The notes beneath the pieces are model-generated. The model was not told the DNA's origin and did no database searches. It saw nothing but the letters and a program-made list of their open reading frames with translations. This document shows positions 7,450-16,707 of a stretch of 59,370 nucleotides of DNA, one piece after another (within the stretch, counting starts at the first letter, position 1; every line of letters begins with the position of its first letter). Both the position numbers and the translations under genes were made by a program. The DNA is from Candidatus Gastranaerophilales bacterium (GTDB taxonomy: Bacteria; Cyanobacteriota; Vampirovibrionia; Gastranaerophilales; Gastranaerophilaceae): assembly GCA_944322845.1 (NCBI GenBank), contig CALUQE010000011.1, positions 1 to 59,370 of the forward strand. Direction: 5' to 3'.

Positions 7450-7479
7450 TTAACAAAATCACTCTTTTTTTGCTAAAAT
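7450..7479 (+). promoter_or_regulatory. Promoter of the TPR protein/lipoprotein pair
   Basis: TTAACA (7450-7455) and TAAAAT (7474-7479) are 18 bp apart, with an extended TG before the -10. The start codon at 7499 leaves a very short leader. Confidence 0.6.
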
Positions 7480-7498
7480 ATTTTTGAGGGCTTATGTT

Positions 7499-9616
7499 AT
7501 GAATAAAAAGAAATTTTATATATCTGTTTTTGCGGCTCTGACTGCAATATCAATGCTTCAGGCAGAAGCTAAAATGACTAAAGAAGCACACGCACTCTAT
7601 CAGCAGGCGTGTAATTATGAATACAGAAGCGACTATATGTCAGCTATCAGCACTATTCAAAAAGCGCTTGTTATAAATGGCGATGATGCAATGCTTTATA
7701 CAAAAATCGCAGGATTGTATTCAGATATCGGAAGATACGAAGACGCTCTTGGGGCCTACAAAAAAGCAGTAAAACTCCGTCCGAATGACGCATTTATCTA
7801 CATAAGCATAGGTAACATTCTCCAAACAATGGGAGATTACGAAAATGCATATAATTCATACATGCAAGCCCAGCAGATTTATCCAGAATATAAATATAAT
7901 TACTTAAACCTTGCTAATATTGAGTATTTCAGAAAGAATTACAAAAATGCAATTGAATATTATAATACTTTCTTAAGCGCTTATCCTGAACATCAAGAGG
8001 CAAGCGAAAATCTGGCAAATGTATATTACGCTAACAACCAGCCGGATAAAGCATGTGATATTTATGCGGATGTTTATAAAAAATACCCTACTGCATTCAA
8101 AGAATATGCCAATTATGGTATGGCTTTGTATGACACAAAACAATTCCAAGCTGCTTCTGAAATGCTGGAAAAAGCTCTGGAAAATAATCAGGATAACGAA
8201 GCTTTACTGGCAAAACTGGCGCTTTCTTACCAAAATATGGAAGAAAACGATAAAGCCTTAGCAGCTTTTCAAAAACTCTTTGAAAAAAATCCAAAACTTG
8301 TTGCCCTAAAATTTGATTATGCAAATCTTCTCGGCAACATGGGCAAAAATGAAGAAGCCATTGAACAATACAAAGAGTATTTAACTGCGTATCCGGATGA
8401 TGCTGACGCTTACAGAAATCTCGGACTCGTTTACAAAAAAATTGATAACAATGAACTGGCTTTATTCAACTTTGAAAAATCATACTCAAAAGATTCTTCT
8501 AACGTAGAAACTAAAAAAGAACTGGCACTTTGTTATCATAAAAAATTGGATTATGTAAATGCACTCAAGTATTATGACTTAGCGTTAAAATCTGAGCCTG
8601 ATAATATTGAACTCTTGGCAAATAAGGCTCTTACGCTTCATGCAATGGATAATTACGTTGCTGCCATTGAGATTTATAAAACCCTGCTGGAAAAACAACC
8701 TAACGAAAGGCTGGAGCAGAATCTTTCCGCTGCTTCAATTGCTTACGGGTACGATTTACTTAACAAACAAGATTTCGGTCAGGCAATACTGTACTTTGAA
8801 GACGCAATTGACTTAAGTCCAAATGAAGCATCCGCATATTTCGGCTTTGCTCAGGCTAATGACAAAATGGGATGCACGGATATAGCACTTGCAAATTACG
8901 AAAAAGCTGTTTCATTGGCTCCGGGGAATATTGAATACAACACAGTGTTAAAAGACTTCAAAAACAATCACAAAATAACTGCCGATACACAGGTAGTACA
9001 AACCCAACCGGTTCAAACAACTCCAATAGAAACAACACCTGAAACAACTGCCGTAAAAACAGAAGATCCTTCCGCGGCAGCAGCAGAGACAGCAGGAGCT
9101 TCAACAGAAGCCGCAACCAGAGAGATACCGAAGCAACAAGTAAATGAGCTGGCAGCATCTTATGACAGTTTAATAAAACTCGGTGATGAAGCTTACAAAA
9201 AACAAAAATATAATGATGCTATTGATTATTATACAAAAGCCGTTGTATTTGTTCCTCAGGACAAAGTTACTATGCTCAAAATAGCAAATACATACAAACT
9301 TCTCGGCAACAATACAAAAGCAATTAGCTTTTATGAGAAAATTTTAATTATTGATCCGGCAAATACAGATGCGTATTTTAATAAAGGGCTTGTACTAGCA
9401 AGTCAGAAAAATTATGATGACTGCATAAAATGCTTTGAAAAAGTTATTGAGCTTTCACCGGATTACCCTTATGCATACTACTCTTTGGGACTTGCATACG
9501 AGCAGAAAAATGATACACAAAAAGCTCTTGAATATTATTATCTGTATGCAGGAATCGAAAAAGATGAAAAAATGCTAAATGTTGTTAATCAGAAAATAAA
9601 AGCTCTTGAGGGATAA
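7499..9616 (+). CDS. Exported tetratricopeptide-repeat protein
   Basis: The 705-residue protein starts with a signal peptide (MNKKKFYISV..., cleavage likely after QAEA). At least a dozen TPR units of 34 residues follow, up to about residue 500, with the usual A/Y/G/A pattern, for example YEDALGAYKKAVKLRPND. A Thr/Pro/Ala/Glu-rich linker (about 500-550) leads to further TPRs at the C-terminus. TPR solenoids scaffold protein complexes, so an envelope scaffold role is likely; the partner is unknown. The ATG at 7499 has GAGGG at proper distance; an upstream in-frame TTG at 7484 is less likely. It is followed without a gap by a lipoprotein gene, suggesting a shared operon. Confidence 0.9.
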   Translation: MNKKKFYISVFAALTAISMLQAEAKMTKEAHALYQQACNYEYRSDYMSAISTIQKALVINGDDAMLYTKIAGLYSDIGRYEDALGAYKKAVKLRPNDAFIYISIGNILQTMGDYENAYNSYMQAQQIYPEYKYNYLNLANIEYFRKNYKNAIEYYNTFLSAYPEHQEASENLANVYYANNQPDKACDIYADVYKKYPTAFKEYANYGMALYDTKQFQAASEMLEKALENNQDNEALLAKLALSYQNMEENDKALAAFQKLFEKNPKLVALKFDYANLLGNMGKNEEAIEQYKEYLTAYPDDADAYRNLGLVYKKIDNNELALFNFEKSYSKDSSNVETKKELALCYHKKLDYVNALKYYDLALKSEPDNIELLANKALTLHAMDNYVAAIEIYKTLLEKQPNERLEQNLSAASIAYGYDLLNKQDFGQAILYFEDAIDLSPNEASAYFGFAQANDKMGCTDIALANYEKAVSLAPGNIEYNTVLKDFKNNHKITADTQVVQTQPVQTTPIETTPETTAVKTEDPSAAAAETAGASTEAATREIPKQQVNELAASYDSLIKLGDEAYKKQKYNDAIDYYTKAVVFVPQDKVTMLKIANTYKLLGNNTKAISFYEKILIIDPANTDAYFNKGLVLASQKNYDDCIKCFEKVIELSPDYPYAYYSLGLAYEQKNDTQKALEYYYLYAGIEKDEKMLNVVNQKIKALEG

Positions 9617-10033
9617 TTGAAAGTTTTTAAAATCATCAAAATTTTTCTTTTAGTAATCTCCCTCTTATTTTGCTTAACGGCTTGCACATACAAAAGAGGT
9701 ATAATTCTCTTCAATACACAGCAGATTACAAGAGAAAATGCCCTTCAAAACCAAAAAGTCTTTGCTGAAGGTCAAAGAGTTTATTACCTATTTATTGCAC
9801 CGGAAAAAATGGATAATGAATTTATCCGTGTTCAAGTATTCAAGATGACAGAAGATGCTCCGTGGGGCGGAAATGAAGTTGTCAGGACAAAAGACTACAG
9901 ACTAATGCTTGATGAAAGATATTATCATACGAATTATTTTACCCTGTATGAAAAAGGCCGATATGTGATGCAAGTGTTTTCACACGAAGATTTTCAACAT
10001 CCTTTAGCTCTCTGTGATTTTTATGTGAAATAA
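9617..10033 (+). CDS. Small lipoprotein, co-transcribed with the TPR protein
   Basis: The 138-residue protein begins with TTG directly after the stop of the TPR gene. A hydrophobic signal ends in the lipobox LTAC, so the mature protein should be lipid-anchored at Cys23. The rest is a compact, probably beta-rich domain (VYYLFIAPEKMDNEFIRVQV) with no family recognised. The ribosome-binding site CTTGAGGG lies inside the upstream gene, which supports translational coupling. The pair may form an outer-membrane assembly or scaffold unit; that is inference. Confidence 0.75.
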   Translation: MKVFKIIKIFLLVISLLFCLTACTYKRGIILFNTQQITRENALQNQKVFAEGQRVYYLFIAPEKMDNEFIRVQVFKMTEDAPWGGNEVVRTKDYRLMLDERYYHTNYFTLYEKGRYVMQVFSHEDFQHPLALCDFYVK

Positions 10034-10071
10034 TATTAGCTGGTTGTCGAATAGACACATCTCTGAAAATA

Positions 10072-10090
10072 TTATACAAATAGTGTATAA
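10072..10090. promoter_or_regulatory. Perfect palindrome, candidate operator before the small HTH gene
   Basis: TTATACA, a 5-nt spacer and TGTATAA form a perfect dyad. It lies about 50 bases before the start of the HTH gene at 10141, where a repressor or autoregulator could sit. TATAAA inside the right arm could also serve as a -10 box. Confidence 0.5.
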
Positions 10091-10140
10091 ATGTTGATGC
10101 ATCATAATAACCAATTTACTAAAAAGAATGGAGCTATAGA

Positions 10141-10308
10141 ATGAATCGCCTTACCGACAGAGAAATTGAAGTTATGAATCTTGTTACCTCCGGTTTTGAT
10201 AATCAGGAAATAGCAAAGAAACTTCGCATATCAAAAACAGCAACAGAGGCATGTGTATCAAACATTTATAAAAAACTCGACTGCAAAAATAAGAATAAAA
10301 CAAAATAA
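10141..10308 (+). CDS. Stand-alone LuxR/GerE-type helix-turn-helix protein (55 aa)
   Basis: The product is only 55 residues and consists of a GerE-type DNA-binding domain: LTDREIEVMNLVTSGFDNQE, then IAKKLRIS and the recognition helix region ATEACVSNIYKKLDCKNK. LuxR-family proteins usually carry this domain after a receiver or ligand-binding domain; here nothing precedes it. GGAG lies 9-12 bases before the ATG, and a terminator follows directly, so it looks like a complete gene and not a fragment. It may be a minimal regulator, perhaps acting on the palindrome at 10072-10090. Confidence 0.75.
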   Translation: MNRLTDREIEVMNLVTSGFDNQEIAKKLRISKTATEACVSNIYKKLDCKNKNKTK

Positions 10309-10320
10309 TATTCCTGCATA

Positions 10321-10350
10321 AAAAAAGAGAAACTTAGGTTTCTCTTTTTT
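10321..10350 (+). terminator. Terminator after the small HTH gene
   Basis: The stem GAGAAAC / GTTTCTC (10327-10333, 10338-10344, loop TTAG) is extended by A-T pairs and ends in a T-run. The symmetric A/T flanks allow weak function from the other side too. The rest of 10351-10540 shows no gene. Confidence 0.85.
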
Positions 10351-10540
10351 TATAAATTATATAACCAATATCTAAGCCCATCCCGCTTGACAGATATATT
10401 AACAAACCGGTATTTATTTTCTAAGCAGCCACACTAATAGTAATCCTACTAATTTACATGTCCCGCCTAAAAGACTGCATGCAGGGATAAGTATAACCAA
10501 ATTTGTAAGTTACACTTACCAGCCCAATACGCACTTACCC

Positions 10541-10747
10541 CTACCAGCTTGCTTTGGTAACACCAGGTAAAACACCCTGATGAGCCATTTTTCTTAAACA
10601 AATTCTGCAAAGACCGAAATCTCTGTGGAAACCGTGCGGTCTGCCGCAGATACTGCATCTGTTGTGAAGTCTTACCTTAGGATATTTTCCTTTTGCTGCT
10701 AATGCTTCACGTCTTTGTTCTTTGTTTATCATCGCTTTTTTAGCCAT
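10541..10747 (-). CDS. rpsN: Small ribosomal subunit protein S14, zinc-binding type
   Basis: The 68-residue protein is the short S14 type with two CxxC pairs, CSIC and CRIC, that bind one zinc ion. The tail [16 protein letters not shown] is typical. It assembles into the 30S head next to S3 and S10. It is the last gene of the minus-strand S10/spc operon; the next spc gene, rpsH, is not downstream. No zinc-free paralogue is visible in the window. Confidence 0.97.
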   Translation of the reverse strand: MAKKAMINKEQRREALAAKGKYPKVRLHNRCSICGRPHGFHRDFGLCRICLRKMAHQGVLPGVTKASW

Positions 10748-10831
10748 GATTTTCTCCTTTATTACAAATTTAATTCTAATTACATCCTAACACAATCGGG
10801 ATAATTAAATCCATCTGTGCCTTATTTTTTA

Positions 10832-11386
10832 TTACTTCATACCCTTGAACGGCATACCGAGCAATCTTAATAATTCTCTTGCTTCATCATCAGTATGAGC
10901 AGTTGTGATAACAGATACGTTCATACCTTTTACCAAATCAACTTCTTCATAAGTGATTTCAGGGAACAAAGACTGTTCCTTTAAACCGAGAGTATAATTA
11001 CCTCTGCCGTCAAAACTCTTAGCAGAAATACCTCTAAAGTCACGAATACGAGGAAGAACAACGCAGATTAACTTTTGAAGAAAATCGTACATTCTTTCGC
11101 CGCGTAAAGTAACCATAGCACCAACCGGCATACCTTCTCTTAATTTATAAGAAGCGATTGATTTTTTTGCCTTTGTAACAACTGCCTTCTGACCGGCAAT
11201 TTTTGTCAATTGAGCCTGAATAGCATCAGCAATTTTAGAGTTGTGAGAAGCTTCACCAACACCCATATTCAAAACAATTTTGTGAAGTCTAGGAATCATC
11301 ATGTCATTTTTATAACCGAATTTTTCCTTAAGTGCTGCCTTAACTTCTTCGTTGTATTTTAATCTTAAGCTTTTAGTTCTAGTCAT
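10832..11386 (-). CDS. rplE: Large ribosomal subunit protein L5
   Basis: From the ATG at 11386 the protein has 184 residues, near the usual 179. Family blocks include [15 protein letters not shown] and the end [19 protein letters not shown] (seen here as [11 protein letters not shown]). L5 binds 5S rRNA and contacts the P-site tRNA. AAGGAAAAG precedes this start; the in-frame ATGs at 11407 and 11425 would add an unneeded basic tail. It lies between rplX and rpsN in the standard order. Confidence 0.97.
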   Translation of the reverse strand: MTRTKSLRLKYNEEVKAALKEKFGYKNDMMIPRLHKIVLNMGVGEASHNSKIADAIQAQLTKIAGQKAVVTKAKKSIASYKLREGMPVGAMVTLRGERMYDFLQKLICVVLPRIRDFRGISAKSFDGRGNYTLGLKEQSLFPEITYEEVDLVKGMNVSVITTAHTDDEARELLRLLGMPFKGMK

Positions 11387-11464
11387 TTTTCTTTTCCTTC
11401 TTTTCATACGGTAGGGGAAACACAATCATAAGACTACTTACCCCGCGTATATTCTAAGCTATTA

Positions 11465-11803
11465 CTATACGTCTAACTGTTCGCCACATTTTTTGCATAC
11501 ACGGACTTTTTTACCGTCAACTGTTGCATGCTTAATTCTAGTAGGCTTTTCGCAGCTCGGGCATACAATCATCACGTTAGAAGAATCAACAGGAGCTTCC
11601 TTCTTGATTAATCCGCCTTGAATACCGTATGCAGGATTTGCTTTTGTAGCCTTGGTAATCATATTAATACCTTCAACAACGACTTTTGATTCAGCCGGAA
11701 TTGATTTTTTAATATTACCCATCTTTCCTTTATCTTTACCTGCAGTGATGACAACTCTGTCACCGGTTTTTACATGCAAGTTTTTTTTCTTACTATCTGT
11801 CAT
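11465..11803 (-). CDS. rplX: Large ribosomal subunit protein L24
   Basis: The 112-residue protein has the KOW motif (VKTGDRVVITAGKDKGKMG) that starts assembly of the 50S subunit on 23S rRNA. The C-terminal part retains a zinc ribbon, CPSC and CKKC, which many L24 proteins have lost. It sits in the standard place between rplN and rplE, 36 bases after rplN. Confidence 0.97.
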   Translation of the reverse strand: MTDSKKKNLHVKTGDRVVITAGKDKGKMGNIKKSIPAESKVVVEGINMITKATKANPAYGIQGGLIKKEAPVDSSNVMIVCPSCEKPTRIKHATVDGKKVRVCKKCGEQLDV

Positions 11804-11839
11804 TTTTATTATTCTCCGTTTTCATTTTGGATTAGTTAA

Positions 11840-12208
11840 TTATATAACTTCAGGTGCAAGAGAAACAATTTTCATAAAGTTTTTGTCTCTCAATTCCCTT
11901 GCTACAGGTCCAAATACACGGGTACCGCGAGGGTTTCCGTCTTTGTTAATAATTACAGCCGCATTTTCATCAAATCTGATTACAGAACCGTCAGCACGCT
12001 TAATATCGTGTTTTGTTCTTACGATTACAGCTTTTACAACTTCAGATTTTTTAACTGTCATATTTGGAGTTGCATCCTTAACAGTTGCAACAACAACATC
12101 GCCAACAGCTGCAAATTTTTTATTGGAGCTTCCCATAACACGGATAACTAATAATTCTTTAGCACCTGTATTATCTGCTACTACCAGTCTTGTTTCTTGT
12201 TGTATCAT
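11840..12208 (-). CDS. rplN: Large ribosomal subunit protein L14
   Basis: Starting at 12208 the protein has 122 residues, exactly the usual length, with start [20 protein letters not shown]14 sits at the subunit interface next to L19. AGGAAAAG precedes this ATG; an in-frame ATG at 12244 would add 12 basic residues and is rejected. About 80 bases separate it from rpsQ. Confidence 0.97.
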   Translation of the reverse strand: MIQQETRLVVADNTGAKELLVIRVMGSSNKKFAAVGDVVVATVKDATPNMTVKKSEVVKAVIVRTKHDIKRADGSVIRFDENAAVIINKDGNPRGTRVFGPVARELRDKNFMKIVSLAPEVI

Positions 12209-12289
12209 TTTTCTTTTCCTTTTTACTTTACTTTGCCTGTCCATGAATTTTATGCGTCAAACTCACCCCGGCAAAGACTTTAAAATTAA

Positions 12290-12535
12290 CTACTTAGCTT
12301 TTTCTACGATAGATTCTACAACCCATCTTTTGCTTCCTGAAATCGGCTTTGATTCGATAATTCTTACTGTATCACCGATACCGCATTCATTCTTCTCATC
12401 ATGAGCTTTGTAGTTTTTGTTAGATTCAATAATTTTCTTATATTTTGGGTGCGGATTGTATGACGCAACTTTTACGACAACAGTCTTATCCATTTTGTCA
12501 CTTATAACTACACCTTGTTTTTCTTTTTTAGGCAT
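12290..12535 (-). CDS. rpsQ: Small ribosomal subunit protein S17
   Basis: The 81-residue OB-fold protein has the S17 blocks GVVISDKMDKTVVVKVASYN and HDEKNECGIGDTVRIIESKP. It binds 16S rRNA early in 30S assembly. Its start overlaps the last 8 bases of rpmC, so translation of the two is probably coupled. Confidence 0.96.
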   Translation of the reverse strand: MPKKEKQGVVISDKMDKTVVVKVASYNPHPKYKKIIESNKNYKAHDEKNECGIGDTVRIIESKPISGSKRWVVESIVEKAK

Positions 12536-12725
12536 TTGCCACCTCTTTTTCTTTAATTACAGTTTTTGCTTGAGCGATTAAACGTTTTGTTTTTGAAATC
12601 TCTGCAGTATTTTCTAATTTATGCATTGATTTTTGTATTCTAAAATTAAGCAATTGTTTTTTAGAATCTTCAACAAACTGGTTTAATTCTTCAACTGTTT
12701 TTTCACGCATTTCACTTAATTTCAT
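12528..12725 (-). CDS. rpmC: Large ribosomal subunit protein L29
   Basis: The 65-residue helical-hairpin protein has the L29 pattern: MKLSEMREKTVEELNQFVED, then a basic middle and ISKTKRLIAQAKTVIKEKE. L29 lies at the exit of the peptide tunnel, where trigger factor docks with L23. It follows rplP by 29 bases and overlaps rpsQ. Confidence 0.95.
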   Translation of the reverse strand: MKLSEMREKTVEELNQFVEDSKKQLLNFRIQKSMHKLENTAEISKTKRLIAQAKTVIKEKEVANA

Positions 12726-12754
12726 TGTTATTTTTCCTTAATTTTTTATTTAAA

Positions 12755-13162
12755 TTATACAGATTCTTTTTCGATTACTTTTACTTTGATAGGCAGTTTT
12801 TGTGCTGCTAATTCTAATGCATTAATAGCAACAGATCTATCAAAATAATCAAGTTCAAATAAAATTCTGTTTGGTTTTACTACTGCTACCCAGTATTCAA
12901 CGTTACCTTTACCTGAACCCATACGAGTTTCAGCAGGTTTTGCAGTAATCGGTTTATCCGGGAATATTTTAATCCAAACGTTACCGCCACGTTTGATTTC
13001 ACGGGTCATTGCACGTCTTGCTGCTTCGATCTGACGGCTTGTAATCCAACCAGGCTCAAGAGCTTTAAGCGCATAACGACCAAATTCAAACTCAGTACCT
13101 CTTGTTTCGGTACCTTTCATTCTACCTTTCATCATCTTGCGGTATTTTGTCTTTTTTGGCAT
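12755..13162 (-). CDS. rplP: Large ribosomal subunit protein L16
   Basis: Starting [17 protein letters not shown] at 13162 it has 135 residues, typical of L16. The block [20 protein letters not shown] and the [19 protein letters not shown] run, where the conserved Arg is often hydroxylated in other bacteria, are intact. L16 shapes the A-site tRNA elbow region. An ATG at 13168 is also in frame but gives a non-standard extra Met-Leu. Confidence 0.97.
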   Translation of the reverse strand: MPKKTKYRKMMKGRMKGTETRGTEFEFGRYALKALEPGWITSRQIEAARRAMTREIKRGGNVWIKIFPDKPITAKPAETRMGSGKGNVEYWVAVVKPNRILFELDYFDRSVAINALELAAQKLPIKVKVIEKESV

Positions 13163-13192
13163 TAACATTATTATTGTTCTCCTGTTATTTTC

Positions 13193-13924
13193 TTATTTTG
13201 TTTCTACAGGTCTGCGTTTACCGCGTCTGCCGCTAAAACGTTCACCTGATGAATCTTTTGAGCTTTTTGATTTAATGTTCATGTCTGCTCTTTCGCCAGG
13301 CATCAAATTGCCTTTGAAAATCCAAACCTTAACACCAATCTTACCCATGATTGTATCTGCTTCCGTAAAACCGTAGTCAACATCAGCTCTAAGGGTTTGA
13401 AGAGGAATTCTTCCTTCTTTTGCCCATTCGCTTCTTGCAATTTCAGCACCGCCTAAACGACCAGATACCATAACCTTGATACCTTGTGCGCCGGCTCTCA
13501 TTGCACGCTGCATAGCCTGTTTCATTACACGTCTGAACGCAACACGTTTTTCTAACTGTTGTGCTACATATTCAGCCAATAACAAAGCATTTAAATCAAT
13601 TCTAGCTACTTCTACTACGTTAATAATTACCTGTTTACCTAAATATTTAGAAACTTCGGCTTTCAATTCATCAATACCTTGTCCGCCTCTGCCTACTACG
13701 ATACCAGGCTTTGCTGTAACTACTGTAATTGTAGTATTTTGTGCTTTTCTGTCAATTAAAATATCTGCAACACCTGCTGCATATAATTTCTTCTTAATGA
13801 ATTTTCTGATTTTAGCATCTTCTGCTACGAATTCAGCATAATCTTTAATCTTAGCGTACCAAGTACTTGACCAAGGTCTGATTATACCTACTCTGAATCC
13901 GGTTGGATGTGTTTTTTGTCCCAT
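13193..13924 (-). CDS. rpsC: Small ribosomal subunit protein S3
   Basis: The 243-residue protein starts [20 protein letters not shown] and contains the KH domain with [15 protein letters not shown]. The C-terminal domain carries [21 protein letters not shown]3 lines the mRNA entry tunnel with S4 and S5. A basic tail rich in Arg, Gly and Ser makes it longer than the E. coli protein. It lies 13 bases after rplV. Confidence 0.97.
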   Translation of the reverse strand: MGQKTHPTGFRVGIIRPWSSTWYAKIKDYAEFVAEDAKIRKFIKKKLYAAGVADILIDRKAQNTTITVVTAKPGIVVGRGGQGIDELKAEVSKYLGKQVIINVVEVARIDLNALLLAEYVAQQLEKRVAFRRVMKQAMQRAMRAGAQGIKVMVSGRLGGAEIARSEWAKEGRIPLQTLRADVDYGFTEADTIMGKIGVKVWIFKGNLMPGERADMNIKSKSSKDSSGERFSGRRGKRRPVETK

Positions 13925-13937
13925 TTCCTTATTTCCT

Positions 13938-14276
13938 CTATTTTACTGCGTCACTAACTTTAATTGTGAGGTGAGATGTACGTTTGAGTCTTCTGTATAT
14001 ACGACCTTGTGCTCTTGGTTTACCTCTTTTGTATGTTACACTTTCGTCCGCAAAAATTTCAGAAACTTTGAGGGCGTCAGCTTTTACACCTGCTTTTTCA
14101 AAAGCATTTGCAGCAGCTGCTTTTAAGTTCTTTTCAACAACTCTGGCTGCAAAGTACGGCATAAAACGTAACATATCAAGAGCGTCTGTAACAGCTTTAC
14201 CTCTAACTTCGTTGATTACTCTGCGAAGTTTTCTAGCTGTCATTTTTATGTTTGTTTGTCTTGCTTTAGCTTCCAT
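13938..14276 (-). CDS. rplV: Large ribosomal subunit protein L22
   Basis: The 112-residue protein has L22 features: [19 protein letters not shown] near the start and the extended loop [20 protein letters not shown] that narrows the exit tunnel, a site of macrolide resistance in other bacteria. No deletion in that loop is seen. It follows rpsS by about 50 bases. Confidence 0.97.
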   Translation of the reverse strand: MEAKARQTNIKMTARKLRRVINEVRGKAVTDALDMLRFMPYFAARVVEKNLKAAAANAFEKAGVKADALKVSEIFADESVTYKRGKPRAQGRIYRRLKRTSHLTIKVSDAVK

Positions 14277-14328
14277 TTTTATTTTCCTTATATTTTTTAA
14301 TTAATTCTTAATCAAAAATCTGTACAGA

Positions 14329-14610
14329 CTATTTTCTTTTTGCTGTCTTATCAGAACCTGCGTGCCCTCTGTACATTCTTGTAGGCGCAAATTCACCCAA
14401 CTTATGTCCAATCATCTGTTCTGTTACGTATACAGGAACATGTGTTTTGCCGTTGTGTACTGCAATTGTATGTCCTAACATATCAGGAATAATCATGGAT
14501 GCTCTTGACCAAGTCTTAACAACCTTTTTTTCTGAATTTTCATTCATCTTGTTAATTTTCTTTTGAAGAGCTTCTTCTACGTATGGGCCCTTTTTTAATG
14601 AACGTGCCAT
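14329..14610 (-). CDS. rpsS: Small ribosomal subunit protein S19
   Basis: The 93-residue protein has the S19 signature: [19 protein letters not shown], then the run [20 protein letters not shown] and the end [15 protein letters not shown]19 forms the 30S head and contacts the 50S bridge with S13. GGAGAAAT precedes the start. A 106-bp spacer with a repeat separates it from rplB. Confidence 0.97.
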   Translation of the reverse strand: MARSLKKGPYVEEALQKKINKMNENSEKKVVKTWSRASMIIPDMLGHTIAVHNGKTHVPVYVTEQMIGHKLGEFAPTRMYRGHAGSDKTAKRK

Positions 14611-14669
14611 TAATTTCTCCTTTTATATATTTGTATTAATGTTTGAAAATTTTTATTTTTGCTAGGGGA

Positions 14670-14710
14670 GGGGGTAAATATATCTAAGTTTAATTTACCC
14701 CGACCAATTT
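14670..14710. repeat. Palindrome and CCGACCAATT relic between rplB and rpsS
   Basis: GGGGTAAAT (14671-14679) and ATTTACCCC (14693-14701) form a 9-bp stem, followed at once by CGACCAATTT. Both parts match pieces of the repeat mosaic around rpsH (GGGGTAAATC next to CCGACCAA). It is likely a decayed copy inside the S10 operon. Confidence 0.6.
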
Positions 14711-14716
14711 AGCTAA

Positions 14717-15544
14717 TTATTTTTTTCTACGTCTTACGATTAACTTATCAGACGCCTTACCCTGTTTTCTTGTCTTATAACCAAGAGCAGGTTTACCCCA
14801 AGGTGTCTTAGGATGTCCGCCAGGACCTGTTTTACCTTCACCACCACCGTGAGGGTGATCGCAAGGGTTCATTGTAACACCTCTTACTGTAGGTCTGATA
14901 CCCATATATCTCTTTCTACCGGCTTTACCGATTGATAAGTTTTTGAATTCTGCATTGCCTAATGTACCAATTGTTGCCATGCATTCTTTTCTTACCATTC
15001 TCATTTCGCCTGAAGGAAGTTTAATAGTTACGTAGTTGCCTTCTTTTGCCATAACCTGAGCAAAGTTACCTGCTGAACGAACCATTTTACCGCCTCTTCC
15101 CGGTTCAAGTTCAATGTTGTGAACAATTGTACCAAGAGGAATCAATTCTAAAGGTAATGCATTACCAGTCTGAATTGCAGCTTCCGGTCCGCTTACGATT
15201 ACGTCGCCTACGTTAAGACCTTCCGGAGTTAAGATATATCTTTTTTCACCGTCTGCGTAGAAAACTAATGAAATTCTTACATTTCTGTTTGGATCGTATT
15301 CAATAGTTTTAACTGTTGCAGGAATTCCGAATTTTTCTCTTTTGAAGTCAATTATACGATAAGCTTGTTTTACGCCGCCGCCTTTGTGACGACAAGTTAT
15401 TCTACCGGTATTGTTTCTTCCGGCTGTCTTATTTAATTTCTTCAATAAAGATTTTTCAGGAGTTGATGTAGTGATTTCTTGATAATCACTCTTTGTCATA
15501 CCTCTTTGTCCCGGAGATGTCGGATTAATTTTACGAATTGCCAT
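14717..15544 (-). CDS. rplB: Large ribosomal subunit protein L2
   Basis: The 275-residue protein has the usual L2 length. It carries [20 protein letters not shown] and the catalytic-centre loop around [20 protein letters not shown], which includes the conserved His near the peptidyl transferase centre. L2 is needed for subunit joining and for the peptidyl transferase region. It lies 63 bases after rplW. Confidence 0.98.
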   Translation of the reverse strand: MAIRKINPTSPGQRGMTKSDYQEITTSTPEKSLLKKLNKTAGRNNTGRITCRHKGGGVKQAYRIIDFKREKFGIPATVKTIEYDPNRNVRISLVFYADGEKRYILTPEGLNVGDVIVSGPEAAIQTGNALPLELIPLGTIVHNIELEPGRGGKMVRSAGNFAQVMAKEGNYVTIKLPSGEMRMVRKECMATIGTLGNAEFKNLSIGKAGRKRYMGIRPTVRGVTMNPCDHPHGGGEGKTGPGGHPKTPWGKPALGYKTRKQGKASDKLIVRRRKK

Positions 15545-15607
15545 TTTATATTTTCTCCTATAATTATCTTTTATGATCTTTTGATCAAGTCCTTTTCTGA
15601 CCGGCTA

Positions 15608-15916
15608 TTATATAGCAGTCAATTCTTCAATTGGATCACCTTCGATAGTAACAATTGCTTTCTTTGAAGAATCTGTTCTTCCGAATTTAAGACCCATTCT
15701 TTTTTCGTGTGACGGCATATAAACTGTCTGAACTTTCTTAACTTTTCTGCCAGGGAAAGCCAGTTCTACAGCCTGTGCAATTTCAACTTTTGTTGCGTCT
15801 TTTTGAACTTCAAAAGTATATTTACCCAAAGCTGTTGCCATCATTGATTTTTCAGTTATAATCGGCTTTTTGATTACATCGTATAACTTTTCGATATTTC
15901 TTCTTTCTTTACTCAT
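15608..15916 (-). CDS. rplW: Large ribosomal subunit protein L23
   Basis: The 102-residue protein has the L23 blocks YDVIKKPIITEKSM, KYTFEVQKDATKVEIAQAVE and VKKVQTVYMPSHEKRMG. It sits at the exit tunnel and is the docking site of trigger factor and SRP. Its first base coincides with the last base of rplD (TAATG-type overlap), so the two are translationally coupled. Confidence 0.97.
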   Translation of the reverse strand: MSKERRNIEKLYDVIKKPIITEKSMMATALGKYTFEVQKDATKVEIAQAVELAFPGRKVKKVQTVYMPSHEKRMGLKFGRTDSSKKAIVTIEGDPIEELTAI

Positions 15917-16542
15917 TATTGCAACCTTTCTGTAACATCATTTACAGCTTTTTCTGTCATTACAACGAAATCAGCTTCAAGTAAGTCCTTTACGTTTAAG
16001 TTTGAAGGTAATAATAGTTTTACTGAAGGAATATTACCTGCTGCCAAACTTAAGTATTTATTTTCTTCTGCCATAGTATCAGCAATTACAAGAATTTTTC
16101 CCGTAAGATTTAATGACTTGATAATACCTGCCATTAACTTTGTTTTTGGTTCAGTAATAGCTGAAAAATCTTTTACTACAACCAATTGTTCTTCTCTTGC
16201 AGAAAGTGCTGATTTTAAAGCAAGTTTTCTTGCCTTTTGAGGCATGTTAATTTCATAGCTTCTAGGTTTTGGTCCAAAGATAACACCGCCGCCTGCAAAT
16301 AAAGGTGATCTTAATGAACCTGCTCTTGCACGGCCTGTACCTTTTTGTTTCCAAGGTTTTTTACCGCCGCCTGATACTTCTGCTCTTGTTTTAGCGCAAG
16401 CAGAACCCTGTCTTGCATTATTCAACTGTCTTCTTAAAGCAAGGTGCATTACGTGTAAATTTGGTTCTACACCGAAAACAGCTTCATTTAAAGTAATTTC
16501 ACCTAATTTTTCACCGTTTGTATTTAATAATTGTTTTGACAT
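15916..16542 (-). CDS. rplD: Large ribosomal subunit protein L4
   Basis: The 208-residue protein has the L4 loop KPWKQKGTGRARAGSLRSP that reaches the exit tunnel and the globular C-terminal domain (GKILVIADTMAEENKYL). In E. coli L4 represses its own S10 operon by acting on the leader and interacts with RNase E; whether it does so here is not shown. A 165-bp spacer with small hairpins, such as GCAATC/GATTGC near 16650, separates it from rplC, which is unusually long for this operon. Confidence 0.97.
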   Translation of the reverse strand: MSKQLLNTNGEKLGEITLNEAVFGVEPNLHVMHLALRRQLNNARQGSACAKTRAEVSGGGKKPWKQKGTGRARAGSLRSPLFAGGGVIFGPKPRSYEINMPQKARKLALKSALSAREEQLVVVKDFSAITEPKTKLMAGIIKSLNLTGKILVIADTMAEENKYLSLAAGNIPSVKLLLPSNLNVKDLLEADFVVMTEKAVNDVTERLQ

Positions 16543-16707
16543 TGTTTTATTCCTTATTTTATTTCTGACTTCCTCTTACCCCTTTCGGTTTCCCGTTTTA
16601 TATGGCAAGTCGGGATTTTTTAAACTTTTCTGTTTATCCTTCCGCCTGTGCAATCAAAGATTGCTTCGTTCGCTTCACTCACGTTCCGCGCACAACGGCT
16701 ACGCAGC

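Noticed and set aside
11652..12404. 250-codon plus-strand open frame across rplX, rplN and rpsQ
   Set aside because: It runs antisense to three certain ribosomal genes and has a Thr/Ser/Phe-rich product without domain logic.
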